Shown piece after piece: positions 10,405 to 18,699 of a stretch of 64,000 nucleotides of DNA. The notes beneath the pieces were generated by a model. That model was not told the origin of the DNA. It ran no database searches and saw only the letters and a program-made list of their open reading frames with translations. Position 1 is the stretch's first letter. Each line of letters begins with the position of its first letter. The position numbers and the translations under genes were made by a program. This DNA is from Streptomyces sp. ITFR-16 (GTDB taxonomy: Bacteria > Actinomycetota > Actinomycetes > Streptomycetales > Streptomycetaceae), in the NCBI RefSeq assembly GCF_031844705.1, contig NZ_CP134609.1, forward strand, positions 7,130,001 through 7,194,000. The letters are read 5' to 3'.

Positions 10405-11448
10405 TTGGCTGTGTTCGTGTGCGAGCGGTGCGGTTCCGCGCTCACCGCACCGGTGTCGGAGGTGGGGCTGCCGCTGCACGCCCGCCATGCGTACGGTCAC
10501 GCGATGATGCCGCCGCTCATGGAATCGGGGACGTACGCCGTCGACCCGGAACCTTCGGGGCTGCCCTGGCGGCGCTGGGACGTGATCGCGGCGGAAGACG
10601 CGGAAGCCCGGGGCGTGTTCGCACCGCTGCACGGGCTCTCCTTCGGGCCTCCCGGAGCGGTCGTCGTCGCGCCGGGGGACACCCGGGGCACGGTTCTGAT
10701 CCCCGGGCGGTGCGCCGGGTACTGCATGGGCCTGGACGGCAGGGACGGTCCCAACCTGGCCCGCGCGCACTGCGGTCGGGAGGTGGCGACGCGGATCGAC
10801 GACTGCTCGTACTGGCAGACGGTGTGGTTCGAGCCGCAGGCGGTGCGCGTTCTCGCCGTCCCCGGACCGGAGTTCGCGGCGGACGACTGGGAGACGCTGG
10901 TCCGTGAGCGGGCGGCGACGCCGCCGATCGAGGACGCGGGCCGGTGGAGTCCGCTGTGGGAGGCGGAGGCCGGTGCGGCACTGGCCCACCTGGTGGCGGC
11001 CTCGGAGGGCGCCCGGGTGGAGGTCGCGGAGGATCTCGTCGCTGCGCCCCTGGGCCGTGCGGCCGACGCGCTGCTCCCCCAGGGGCCGGGGCGGAGGGTG
11101 CTCGGCCTGCGCGGCCCCGGGCTGCCCGCGCCCGCTCGCGTCCCCGACATCGCGCTGGTGCCCAGGCATCCGCGTACCGGGGAGGTGCGGCAGCCGCCGG
11201 AGACCGCCGACGTCGTGCCGATCGCCGCCGGGGTGTGGCTGCATCTGGCCTTCCCCCGTGAGCGGTTGCCCGTTCCCGCGACGGGCGGACTGCCCCGGGG
11301 GGTTCTGCGGGACGATCCCTTGCCACCGCATCCGTGGGGAGCGCTCCGGCCCGACCTGCACCTGTTCCTCCACACGCCGGCGCGGTTGCCCGCCGTCCGC
11401 CGGCCGTGGCTGCGCGAGCTCTACGACCGCGTCCGCGCGGCCGGGTAG
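10405..11448 (+). CDS. Conserved hypothetical protein with an N-terminal CxxC zinc-ribbon-like motif
   Basis: About 347 residues. The N-terminus AVFVCERCGSAL has a single CxxC pair, followed by a His-rich loop LHARHAYGH. The central part contains the short Cys-rich stretch RCAGYCMGLDGRDGPNLARAHCG and the pattern IDDCSYWQTVWFEP. I do not recognise an enzyme family, and similar proteins in Streptomyces are annotated as hypothetical. Start is uncertain: TTG 10405 lies 4 bases and GTG 10411 lies 10 bases after GGGGGAGG. The gene follows the nitrobindin gene by about 100 bases and converges with the condensation-domain gene. Confidence 0.6.
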   Translation: MAVFVCERCGSALTAPVSEVGLPLHARHAYGHAMMPPLMESGTYAVDPEPSGLPWRRWDVIAAEDAEARGVFAPLHGLSFGPPGAVVVAPGDTRGTVLIPGRCAGYCMGLDGRDGPNLARAHCGREVATRIDDCSYWQTVWFEPQAVRVLAVPGPEFAADDWETLVRERAATPPIEDAGRWSPLWEAEAGAALAHLVAASEGARVEVAEDLVAAPLGRAADALLPQGPGRRVLGLRGPGLPAPARVPDIALVPRHPRTGEVRQPPETADVVPIAAGVWLHLAFPRERLPVPATGGLPRGVLRDDPLPPHPWGALRPDLHLFLHTPARLPAVRRPWLRELYDRVRAAG

Positions 11449-11594
11449 GCGGACCCGTTCCGGACGTTCCCCGCAGCCGGGCAGCAGGGCGGGCCCGTCG
11501 GCCGGTCCGGCCGGCAGCCGGTGCACCTCGTCCCGGGTGCAGGGCCGTACCGGAGGCGGCCGGGCGGCTGCGGCCGTGACGGTCCCGGCGTCCG

Positions 11595-12956
11595 TCAGGC
11601 GAGCGGCCGGGTGTGCGGGCCGCCCCCGGTGAGCCGCTCCAGCAGGTGCACGAAGCGTTCCTGGTGGGCGGCGAGCGCGGCCTCGTCGTACAGCGCCGGA
11701 TGGCCGTCGTGGTCGACGCGCAGCCCGAGGCCGTCGGCGCGGTCGTGGACGGTGACGGTCAGATCGTCGACCGGCCCCGCCGACAGATTGCGGGCCCGGG
11801 CCGGCGCTCCGGCGAAGTCCACGGCGTAGTCGAACGGCAGGGCGTGGACGCGCGGCCCGGCGAGACCCCGGGCCGCCCCGGACAGCCGCAGGTCGCGGTG
11901 GATGTCCTCGCAGCGGTAGCGCTGGTGGCTGCGGGTCCTGCGGACGCCGAGGACCACCTGCCGCACCAGCCCGGGGAAGGTCGTGCCCGGCGCGACGGTC
12001 AGCCGCAGCGGCAGTACGTTCGTCACCATGCCCGGCACCCGAAGGGCGGCCGGCCCCACCCGGCCCGGCATCGGCAGCCCGATCACCACCTCCGGGCGGT
12101 CCGCGGCCCGCGACAGGTACAGGGCCTGGGCGGCGATCGTCACCTCCGGCCAGGTGGCACGGAGCAGGGTGGCGAGATCCCGCACCCGTGCGGTGGTCCG
12201 GGGGCCCAGATGTGTGGTGCGCCGCAGGAACGTACCCGAGGGCGGCGCGGCCCGGCCTGCGAGCCCCGGAGCCTCCGGCCGGTCGGCGAAGGCCGCCGAC
12301 CAGTGGGCGCGGTCCGCGTCGAAGGCGCCCGAAGCCCGGTATCCGGCGTCCTGCGCGACGAGCTCGGTCAGGGTGCCGAAGGGGCGCCGGCCGGGGTCGC
12401 CGCCCCGGGCGAACGCCGTGTGGACCTCGGCCGTGCGCCGCACGAGGAGGCAGCAGCCGTAGGCGTCCATGGCCAGGTGGTGGACGCGCAGGTACCAGAG
12501 CCAGCGCTCCTCCCCGACCCGGAACAGCGCGTGCCGGAACAGCGGACCCGCCGCCGGATCGCACGGCGCGTCCAGGTCGGCCCGCATCCACGTCTCCGCC
12601 CGCAGGTCCGCGTCGGGCGCGCCCCGCAGGTCGTGCACGGTGAGCGCCGGGTCGGCCGAGGGGGCGATGCGCTGGACGGGGCCCTCGGGGGAGTCCTCGA
12701 TCCGCACGCGCAGCGCGTCGGTCTCGGCCGTCACCCGGCGCAGCGCGGCCGCGAAGACCGCCGGATCCAGCGGTCCGGAGATCTCCAGGCACTCCGCGAG
12801 GTGCTGAGCGGGGCCGCGCGGACCGGCGTGCCGCGCATGCCACGCGCCCGCCTGCGCCGCCGTCAACGGCAGCACGGTGTCCGTCCTGCGCGGCCCGGAC
12901 GGCTCGGGCGGCCCGTCCGGCGTGGTGCCGGTGTCCCCGGTGAGCAGGACGGTCAT
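11595..12956 (-). CDS. Free-standing NRPS condensation-domain protein
   Basis: The 453 residues form one condensation (C) domain with no adenylation or carrier domain. Typical stretches are LPLTAAQAGAWHARHAG near the N-terminus, the active-site motif VHHLAMDAYG (HHxxxD form), and GLPMPGRVGPAALRVPGMVTNVLPLRLTV. The last resembles starter C domains of catecholate siderophore synthetases (EntF/DhbF type) and the free C protein VibH. It would join an aryl acid on a carrier protein to an amine or aminoacyl acceptor. The start ATG 12956 overlaps the stop of a 22-codon frame (ATGA) and has GGGAGG upstream. It follows an EntB-like isochorismatase, so the pair looks like part of a siderophore pathway whose other genes are not in the window. 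Confidence 0.85.
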   Translation of the reverse strand: MTVLLTGDTGTTPDGPPEPSGPRRTDTVLPLTAAQAGAWHARHAGPRGPAQHLAECLEISGPLDPAVFAAALRRVTAETDALRVRIEDSPEGPVQRIAPSADPALTVHDLRGAPDADLRAETWMRADLDAPCDPAAGPLFRHALFRVGEERWLWYLRVHHLAMDAYGCCLLVRRTAEVHTAFARGGDPGRRPFGTLTELVAQDAGYRASGAFDADRAHWSAAFADRPEAPGLAGRAAPPSGTFLRRTTHLGPRTTARVRDLATLLRATWPEVTIAAQALYLSRAADRPEVVIGLPMPGRVGPAALRVPGMVTNVLPLRLTVAPGTTFPGLVRQVVLGVRRTRSHQRYRCEDIHRDLRLSGAARGLAGPRVHALPFDYAVDFAGAPARARNLSAGPVDDLTVTVHDRADGLGLRVDHDGHPALYDEAALAAHQERFVHLLERLTGGGPHTRPLA

Positions 12957-13021
12957 GAGACCTCCCGCAGCGGCGGCCGGGCCCCGGCATCGTCGCGGAT
13001 CTGCTCCGGCGTGCGGGCCAT
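12953..13021 (-). pseudogene. 22-codon frame, possible remnant of an aryl carrier domain start
   Basis: Between the isochorismatase stop (13027) and the condensation gene lies ATG 13021, a frame encoding MARTPEQIRDDAGARPPLREVS, and a stop that overlaps the next start as ATGA. In EntB/DhbB proteins the isochorismatase domain is followed by an aryl carrier domain that often opens with a sequence like TxExIRxxVA. TPEQIRDD resembles that opening but ends before any Ser attachment site. It may be a decayed carrier domain that now only couples translation. The resemblance is short and could be chance. Confidence 0.35.
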
Positions 13022-13026
13022 GGGAC

Positions 13027-13659
13027 TCAGATCTCCGCGAGGACGGTGTCGGTGGTGGTTACGACCGCGCAGCGGCCGGCGGCCCAGCGCAGCGCCATGT
13101 CGTGGTCCTCGCGTGAGAAGTCGGCGACGGCGTCGGCCACGACGAACGCCTGAATGTCCCGCATCCACGCGTCGGCGGCGCTCATGAGCACCCCGATGTG
13201 CGCGTACACGCCGGTGATCACCAGCTGGTCCCGGCCCGACTCCCGTACCAGTGACTCCAGTTCGGTACGGACGAAGGCGCTGTACTTCCACTTGGTGAGC
13301 ACCGTGTCACCGGCGGCGGGTGCCACGGACTCCGGCATGGCCAGCGCCTCGGGGTCGTCCGCCGCGCCGGGACCCCAGAAGTCGAGCTGGAGGCCGCGCT
13401 CCTCGGCCGTCTGGCCGCCGCGCTGGGCCGAGTAGATCACCGGGATGCCGGTGCGCCGGCACTCCCCGACGAGGCGGGCGGTGTTGTCGAGCATCCCGGT
13501 CAGCGGCTGCTCGCCGGCGGCGAAGGCCCCGAGGAAGTGATTCTGGAGGTCGTGGACGAGCAGGACGGCACGCGCCGGATCGACGGTCCACGCGACCCGG
13601 TTCGCGGGGAGTTCGTCCGCGCCGGGAAGGGGATAGGGGGCGATGGCGGGCAGTGCCAT
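13027..13659 (-). CDS. Isochorismatase (EntB/DhbB N-terminal type)
   Basis: The 210-residue enzyme hydrolyses isochorismate to 2,3-dihydro-2,3-dihydroxybenzoate and pyruvate in catecholate biosynthesis. The catalytic Asp is in LLVHDLQNHFLG (about residue 37) and the Lys in LTKWKYSAF. The third position, Cys in ordinary cysteine hydrolases of this fold, is replaced in ITGVYAHIG, which is characteristic of EntB, DhbB and PhzD. The protein ends at the position where the EntB isochorismatase domain ends; the carrier domain is missing. Start ATG 13659 has GAAAGG seven bases upstream. An iron box about 95 bases upstream predicts derepression under iron starvation. No entA, entC or entE homologue is in the window. 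Confidence 0.85.
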   Translation of the reverse strand: MALPAIAPYPLPGADELPANRVAWTVDPARAVLLVHDLQNHFLGAFAAGEQPLTGMLDNTARLVGECRRTGIPVIYSAQRGGQTAEERGLQLDFWGPGAADDPEALAMPESVAPAAGDTVLTKWKYSAFVRTELESLVRESGRDQLVITGVYAHIGVLMSAADAWMRDIQAFVVADAVADFSREDHDMALRWAAGRCAVVTTTDTVLAEI

Positions 13660-13752
13660 GGGAGAGCCTTTCAATGCCGTGGGGAGCCGGGGCGACTGAC
13701 GCCGATTCAGGGCAGGGGAGCGCCCGGAAGCGCCATGATCGGCTCGGGCTAC

Positions 13753-13771
13753 TTAGGTTAGGCTAACCATA
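13753..13771 (-). promoter_or_regulatory. Iron box (DmdR1/IdeR/DtxR-type operator)
   Basis: TTAGGTTAGGCTAACCATA matches the actinobacterial iron-box pattern TTAGGTTAGGCTAACCTAA except at the last positions. It lies about 95 bases upstream of the isochorismatase start and would repress that gene when iron is sufficient. A tiny plus-strand frame starting at 13771 also touches the box but does not look like a gene. Confidence 0.8.
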
Positions 13772-14129
13772 TGACGGCGATGCGGCCGGGTGGGGCGGAA
13801 CGGGGCCCGGACCCGCGAGTCGCGCCGCACGAAGTGGCGGATTGTCCGTATTGGGTAATTATCGGCATTAAGGGGCTATTGCTCTCCCCGGCCCCTTATT
13901 TCCATGCCAAAAGCTGCTAAGGGCCGCCAAATCGCCCCTTTCGGGCGCAGTGGCCAGCGTCACGTTTCCCCGTGAAGACGCGACGCCGAGGGCTTCGGTT
14001 CCCTGTCGTGCCAAGAAAGTTGACTTCGCCCTGTGCGGTCGGTCACGTGAATTTCCCTTTATTCGATCTTGCAATCAATTGTGATCACGAATTCCGGGCT
14101 TGTTTCGGCCGACGTTTCTCGCTTACGGT
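13772..14129. other. Gene-free stretch before the riboswitch
   Basis: Base composition is less G/C-rich than the flanking genes. A hairpin TAAGGGGC / GCCCCTTA (13869-13876 and 13891-13898, 14-base loop) could end transcription. The promoter for the riboswitch-controlled gene must lie here; a TTGACT at about 14019 and the TGTGATCACGAA stretch near 14085 are the only motifs noted. No convincing coding frame was found. Confidence 0.4.
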
Positions 14130-14312
14130 CGCCGTCAATCCGGATGGAACGCCGAATCCTGCCGCCGTCCGGTAACCCGACCACTCACGTACGGCAGGAG
14201 CGGGGGACCCAGGTTTGCCGCCGGTCCGGTATCCGGAGCGGCTAGGGGTGAAGTCGCCATGTGCGGCCGGACATCTCCAGTCCGAACCCGACAGCTCACC
14301 TCGCAGGCGGCG
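14130..14312 (+). promoter_or_regulatory. c-di-AMP riboswitch (ydaO/yuaA class)
   Basis: The leader contains the conserved blocks of this class in order: CGCCGAATCCTGCCG (from 14149), the complementary ACGGCAGGAGCGGGGGACCCA (from about 14191), GGCTAGGGGTGAAGTCGCC (from 14239) and the closing CATCTCCAGTCCGAACCCGACAGCTCACC. These blocks are the pseudo-symmetric ligand pockets and closing helix. In Streptomyces the class sits in front of cell-wall hydrolase and resuscitation-factor genes and turns them off when c-di-AMP is high. The next gene is of exactly that type. Confidence 0.85.
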
Positions 14313-14327
14313 GAGAGGAAAAGCGCC

Positions 14328-15206
14328 ATGCCCATCAAGGGTAAGCACCGCCGTGCCAAGTCCACGCCCCTGACCCGCGGTTTCATTGCCGTGAGCACGG
14401 GCGGAGTCGTTCTCGCACTCCCCATGATCGCCGCCGGATCGGCTTCCGCCGCCCCGGCGCAGTCCGTCGTCGCCGAAAAGGCCGCGGCCCCGACTTCCGT
14501 GGCCGGCAAGGAAATTGCCGTACGGAAGGCGACGCCCACCACCTATTCCGTGGTCTCCGGCGATTCGCTTTACAAGATCGCCAAGGGGCATTCCCTCACC
14601 GGCGGCTGGGAGCGGCTCTACAAGGACAACCGGAACGTCGTCGGCGGCAATCCCGACCTCATTCACCCGGGCCTGAAGCTGACCATCGGCGCCAAGTCCA
14701 CCGCCGCCGCTCCGAAGTCCGCGCCGAAGGCCCCGTCCAAGGCCGAGAACAACTCCGGCGCCTCCGCGCAGTCGGCCGACCGGACCGAGAGCGCCCCCCG
14801 CGCCGACCGTTCCGAGCGCACCACGGCCACCCCTGTCGCCGAGGAGACCGCCGCCACCACGCCGGCGCAGACCGCGACGTCGTACACGAACGACCTCGAC
14901 GGCTGGATCAAGGAGTCGCTGGCGGTCATGGCCGAGCACGGCATCCCCGGCAGCTACGACGGCATCTACCGCAACATCATCCGCGAGTCCTCGGGCAACC
15001 CCCAGGTCGTCAACAACTGGGACTCGAACGCCGCCGCGGGCACCCCCTCGAAGGGTCTCCTCCAGGTCATCCAGCCCACGTTCGACGCCTACCACGTGCC
15101 CGGTACGTCCATGGACATCCTGGACCCGGTCGCCAACATCACGGCCGCGTGCAACTACGCCGCCGCCACGTACGGCTCGATCGACAACGTGTTCGGCGCC
15201 TACTGA
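14328..15206 (+). CDS. Secreted LysM / lytic-transglycosylase-like cell-wall protein
   Basis: The 292-residue protein starts at ATG 14328 behind GGAGAGGAAAAG. It has a basic N-terminus and signal peptide (cut near SASAA, about residue 43). A LysM peptidoglycan-binding domain follows (TYSVVSGDSLYKIAKGHSL to IHPGLKLTIG, about 75-125), then a low-complexity Ala/Ser/Thr/Glu linker (about 126-185). The C-terminal SLT-type transglycosylase fold (about 190-292) has IIRESSGNPQVVNNWDSNA with the catalytic Glu, and SKGLLQVIQPTFDAY. It should cut or remodel peptidoglycan during growth or spore germination. Expression is controlled by the c-di-AMP riboswitch just upstream. Confidence 0.9.
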   Translation: MPIKGKHRRAKSTPLTRGFIAVSTGGVVLALPMIAAGSASAAPAQSVVAEKAAAPTSVAGKEIAVRKATPTTYSVVSGDSLYKIAKGHSLTGGWERLYKDNRNVVGGNPDLIHPGLKLTIGAKSTAAAPKSAPKAPSKAENNSGASAQSADRTESAPRADRSERTTATPVAEETAATTPAQTATSYTNDLDGWIKESLAVMAEHGIPGSYDGIYRNIIRESSGNPQVVNNWDSNAAAGTPSKGLLQVIQPTFDAYHVPGTSMDILDPVANITAACNYAAATYGSIDNVFGAY

Positions 15207-15258
15207 TCCAGGCGCCCGCCGGTCTCAGCGGTTCCGCGCTCGGGGCGGAACGGTGAGC

Positions 15259-15299
15259 AGGGGTGGAAGGGAGCGAAACCGCTCCCTTCCACCCCTTTT
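15259..15299 (+). terminator. Intrinsic terminator after the LysM/SLT gene
   Basis: A perfect 17-bp stem (15259-15275 with 15280-15296, loop AAAC) is followed by TTT. It lies about 50 bases after the stop and is one of the few in this window with a T run. Confidence 0.9.
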
Positions 15300-15417
15300 C
15301 GCATGCCGTACAACCCTTGTGCCCCAGAGGCGGTCGAACAGGGGGCCAGGGAGGTAACGGGCCCTTCCCGGCTTCCCCCGGACTCCGCCCGGTCGTCCTT
15401 GAACCGAGGAGCCGTTC

Positions 15418-16917
15418 GTGCGTACCTCTCGTCCGGCCGCTGTCGTCGCGGCCTCCTTTCTCCTGCTGGCGGGGGCCGCGATCACCGCGCCCGCCGCTCA
15501 CGCCGGCACACCCGGCGGAACGCGGTCGAGCGACCGCAACACCGATTTCAACGGCGACGGCCACGAGGACGTGCTCATCGGCGCGCCCGGCGGGACCGTC
15601 GACGGCAAGAAGGGCGCGGGCTACGTGACCGTGCAGTACGGCGCCTCCACCGGCATCGGGACCACCCGGTCCGCCGTCTTCAGCCAGAACTCGGCCGGGG
15701 TGCGCGGCGCGGCCGAGGCGGGCGACGCCTTCGGCGCCGCCCTGGCCACCGGCGACCTGGACGGGGACGGCTACGACGACGCGATCGTGGGCGTACCCGG
15801 CGAGGACGTCGAACCCCTGGCCGACGCCGGTGGGGCCGTCGTGCTGTGGGGCTCCCCGCAGGGGCTCTCGGGGGCGGACAGCGACTGGCTGCAGGCCGGC
15901 GAGCCCACCGCGTCCGACCGGTTCGGCACCGCCCTCGCGGCGGCCCACTTCAGCCCCGACATCCCGGGCGACCAGCTGGCCGTGACCGACCGCTCCGATC
16001 TCACGCTGTTCCAGTACGACGCGGCCCTGCTGAAGAAGGGCACCGCACCCCTGGCGCCCACCGCACGCGAGGACATCCCGGCCGACCCCGGCCACGAGAT
16101 CGCGCCCAAGGCGCTGACCACGGGCGACTACGACGGCAACGGCCTCGCCGACCTCGTCGTCTCCGGAACGACCACGGGCACCGACTCCGGCAAGGGCTGG
16201 TCCGCCTACTTCTCCGGCCAGGTGCAGGGGCTCCGCTTCGAGCGCTCGCTGCGGGGCGGCCCGTCCGTCGCCTCGGGGGACATCAACAACGACGGCTTCG
16301 ACGACCTCGTTACGGCGGACCCGAGCCGCCCCGACGACAACGGCGGCGGGGCGGGGGACGGCGGGGTGATCGGCGTCTACTACGGCAGCGAGGGCGACGG
16401 CCCCGTCGTCGGCGCCGACGGCCCGGGTACTCCGCCGGTCTGGTGGACGCAGGACTCGCCGGGCATCCCCGGCACATCCGAGCGCGGCGACGGCTGGGGC
16501 ACCGACCTGTCCGTGGCGGACACCGACGGCGACGGCTTCGCTGACGTGGCCGTCGGAGCCCCCGGCGAGGACGTCGGCGCGGTCCTGGACGCGGGAGCCG
16601 TCTGGGTGCTGCGCGGCGCGGCCGGCGGGCTGACCGCCGCCGGCGCCGCCTCGTGGGACCAGGACTCCGCAGACGTACCGGGCGTCCCCGAGCGGGGCGA
16701 CAACTGGGGCGGCCAGGTCAGGCTGACCGACCCCGACCGCGACGGGCGTTTCGGCCTGCTGGCCGCCGCTCCCGGTGAGGACACGCTCAACGGTGTCGTC
16801 TGGGTGCTCCCCGCCGCGGCCGGCGGCGTGACGGCCTCCGGCTCGTGGACCTTCGACGGCGGATCGCTCGGCGCACCGAGGGCGGGCGCCCGGCTCGGAG
16901 CCGCGATCGACGAGTAG
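15418..16917 (+). CDS. Secreted FG-GAP (integrin-type beta-propeller) repeat protein
   Basis: The protein has 499 residues from GTG 15418, with GAGGAG eight bases upstream. It begins with a signal peptide (MRTSRPAAVVAASFLLL, cut near AHAG). At least five FG-GAP repeats with calcium-binding loops follow: DFNGDGHEDVLIGAPGG, GDLDGDGYDDAIVGVPGED, GDYDGNGLADLVVSG, GDINNDGFDDLVTADP and DTDGDGFADVAVGAPGED. This predicts a calcium-bound beta-propeller outside the cell. No catalytic domain is fused to it. Function is unknown; such proteins are common in the Streptomyces secretome. It forms its own unit between two strong hairpins. Confidence 0.85.
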   Translation: MRTSRPAAVVAASFLLLAGAAITAPAAHAGTPGGTRSSDRNTDFNGDGHEDVLIGAPGGTVDGKKGAGYVTVQYGASTGIGTTRSAVFSQNSAGVRGAAEAGDAFGAALATGDLDGDGYDDAIVGVPGEDVEPLADAGGAVVLWGSPQGLSGADSDWLQAGEPTASDRFGTALAAAHFSPDIPGDQLAVTDRSDLTLFQYDAALLKKGTAPLAPTAREDIPADPGHEIAPKALTTGDYDGNGLADLVVSGTTTGTDSGKGWSAYFSGQVQGLRFERSLRGGPSVASGDINNDGFDDLVTADPSRPDDNGGGAGDGGVIGVYYGSEGDGPVVGADGPGTPPVWWTQDSPGIPGTSERGDGWGTDLSVADTDGDGFADVAVGAPGEDVGAVLDAGAVWVLRGAAGGLTAAGAASWDQDSADVPGVPERGDNWGGQVRLTDPDRDGRFGLLAAAPGEDTLNGVVWVLPAAAGGVTASGSWTFDGGSLGAPRAGARLGAAIDE

Positions 16918-16926
16918 CGGGACCGG

Positions 16927-16964
16927 CCGGAGGGCGGGGCACGGAGCCCCGCCCCGCCCTCCGG
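16927..16964 (+). terminator. Hairpin after the FG-GAP gene
   Basis: 14-bp arms CCGGAGGGCGGGGC and GCCCCGCCCTCCGG with a 10-base loop lie directly after the stop codon at 16917. No T tract. Confidence 0.75.
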
Positions 16965-17020
16965 AAACGGGTGCGCGATGCCACTATGAACCTTTCATCC
17001 CGCGCGCTACCCTCCGCCGC

Positions 17021-18100
17021 ATGATTTCCACGGTGGTCTGGGGAACCGGCAATGTCGGCCGCGCGGCCATCCGCGCCGTCGAGGCGCATCCGGCCCTGCA
17101 ACTCGCACACGTACTCGTCCACGACCCCGCCAAGGTGGGCCGCGATGCCGGTGAACTCGGGCTCCTGGGGCGCGACGTGGGTGTCGCCGCGACCGACGGC
17201 ATCGACGCGGTGCTGGCCGCCGCCCCCCGTGCCGTGGTGTACGCCGCCTCCGGCGACATCCGCCCCGACGAGGCGCTGGCCGACATCACCCGGGCGGTCG
17301 CGGCGGGCGCCGTCGTCGTCACCCCCGCCCTGTACGCCCTGTACGACCAGCGGGGCGCCCCGCCCGAGCTGCGCGACCCGGTGCTCGCGGCCGTCGCCGA
17401 GGGCGGCGGCTCCCTCTTCGTCTCCGGCGTCGACCCCGGCTGGGGCAACGACGTCCTGCCCCTCCTGATCAGCGGCCTCGGCAGCACGGTCGACGCCGTC
17501 CGCTGCCAGGAGATCTTCGACTACTCCACCTACGACCAGCCCGACTCGGTCCGCCATCTGATCGGCATGGGCCACCCCATGGACTACGAGCCCCTGATGC
17601 TCGCCGCCACCGTCCCGACCATGGTGTGGGGCGGCCAGATACGCCTGATGGCCCGGGCCCTGGGCGTCGAGCTCGACGACATCCGCGAGACCATGGCGCG
17701 CCGAGCGCTGGAGACGACGGTGAGCACCCGGACGATGGGGGAGTTCGAGGCCGGCACCCAGGGGGCGGTGCGGTTCGAGGTCCAGGGCATCGTCGGGGGC
17801 GAGCCGCGCATCGTCATCGAGCACATCACCCGGATCCACGCCTCCTGCGCCCCGGACTGGCCCTCACCGCCCGACGGGGCCGGGGCCCACCGGGTGATCA
17901 TCGAGGGCCGGCCGCGCATCGAGGTCACCGTCGAGGCCAGTGACGAGGACGAGAACCGCTCGGCGGGCGGCAACGCCACCGCGGTCGGCCGGCTGGTGAA
18001 CGCCATCGACTGGCTGGTGGACGCGGAACCCGGACTCTACGACGCGCTCGACGTACCCCTGCGTCCCGCGGCCGGCCGACTCGGAAGGAAACAGCCATGA
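17021..18100 (+). CDS. NAD(P)-dependent dihydrodipicolinate-reductase-like oxidoreductase
   Basis: The 359-residue protein begins with a Rossmann motif at the first strand (TVVWGTGNVGRAAIRAV), as in the DapB-like and 2,4-diaminopentanoate-dehydrogenase-like family often found in actinobacterial catabolic loci. VSGVDPGWGNDVLPLL and the C-terminal HRVIIEGRPRIEVTVEASDEDENRSAGGNATAVGRLVNAI are typical of this group. The substrate is unknown. No Shine-Dalgarno sequence is visible; TACCCT at 17008-17013 is placed so that the transcript could begin at the ATG (leaderless). Its stop overlaps the start of the following AhpD-like gene (ATGA), so the two proteins are probably made together and act in one pathway. 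Confidence 0.75.
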   Translation: MISTVVWGTGNVGRAAIRAVEAHPALQLAHVLVHDPAKVGRDAGELGLLGRDVGVAATDGIDAVLAAAPRAVVYAASGDIRPDEALADITRAVAAGAVVVTPALYALYDQRGAPPELRDPVLAAVAEGGGSLFVSGVDPGWGNDVLPLLISGLGSTVDAVRCQEIFDYSTYDQPDSVRHLIGMGHPMDYEPLMLAATVPTMVWGGQIRLMARALGVELDDIRETMARRALETTVSTRTMGEFEAGTQGAVRFEVQGIVGGEPRIVIEHITRIHASCAPDWPSPPDGAGAHRVIIEGRPRIEVTVEASDEDENRSAGGNATAVGRLVNAIDWLVDAEPGLYDALDVPLRPAAGRLGRKQP

Positions 18101-18576
18101 TCATCGACATCCCCGAGGGCCAGGAGCCGATCGGATACGTGTGGGGCGACATGGTCCCCGGGATCGGCATGGCCGCGGCCAACTTCTCGCTGTCGGTCTA
18201 CCAGCACACCACGCTCGGGCTGCGCGAGTTCGAGGCGGCCCGGCTGCGGATCGCGCAGATCAACGGGTGCCTGTTCTGCCTGGACTGGCGCACCGAACGC
18301 GACGGGCAGAAGGTCGAGGAGGAGTTCGCCGACGCGGTGAGCGACTGGCGTACGACCGGGGTCTTCGACGACCGCACCCGGCTGGCCGCCGAGTACGCGG
18401 AGCGCTACGCCCTGGACCACCACGGACTGGACGACGCGTTCTGGGAGCGGATGACGGCGCACTACAGCCAGCGGGAGATCGTCGAGCTGAGCATGAGCAT
18501 CGGTTCCTGGCTGGCGTTCGGCCGGCTCAACCATGTGCTCGGTCTCGACGCGGTGTGTGTGCTGCCGGGCCAGTGA
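18097..18576 (+). CDS. Carboxymuconolactone decarboxylase / AhpD-like protein
   Basis: The 159-residue all-helical protein carries the redox-type motif NGCLFCLDWR (CxxC, about residues 52-61) and the C-terminal helix with SQREIVELSMSIGSWLAFGRLNHVLGLD. This is the CMD/AhpD fold, whose members act as thiol peroxidase partners or ring-cleavage pathway enzymes. Its ATG overlaps the stop of the preceding reductase gene by four bases. The pairing of a DapB-like reductase with a CMD-like protein recurs in actinobacterial lipid or steroid catabolism loci, but the reaction is not known. Confidence 0.8.
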   Translation: MIIDIPEGQEPIGYVWGDMVPGIGMAAANFSLSVYQHTTLGLREFEAARLRIAQINGCLFCLDWRTERDGQKVEEEFADAVSDWRTTGVFDDRTRLAAEYAERYALDHHGLDDAFWERMTAHYSQREIVELSMSIGSWLAFGRLNHVLGLDAVCVLPGQ

Positions 18577-18609
18577 ACGGGCTGCCGGCGGACAGCCCGG
18601 TCGCGGCGC

Positions 18610-18637
18610 GTGTCCGGCGGCGCGTGTCCGGCGGCGC
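18610..18637. repeat. Two tandem copies of a 14-bp unit
   Basis: GTGTCCGGCGGCGC occurs twice head to tail (18610-18623 and 18624-18637) in the convergent gap, just before the terminator hairpin. It is probably a slippage product with no evident role. Confidence 0.7.
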
Positions 18638-18640
18638 GTA

Positions 18641-18675
18641 TCCAGTAGGAGGCCCGCCCTCCGCCTCCTACTGGA
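18641..18675. terminator. Bidirectional hairpin between the AhpD-like gene and the cholesterol oxidase gene
   Basis: 13-bp arms TCCAGTAGGAGGC and GCCTCCTACTGGA with a 9-base loop, in the 123-base convergent gap. Confidence 0.8.
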
Positions 18676-18699
18676 CGCATCGCCTCCCCGTACCCGCTG

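Noticed and set aside
13771..13920. 49-codon plus-strand frame starting within the iron box
   Set aside because: No ribosome site, mixed codon use, no recognisable domain; the iron box is better placed for the minus-strand isochorismatase.
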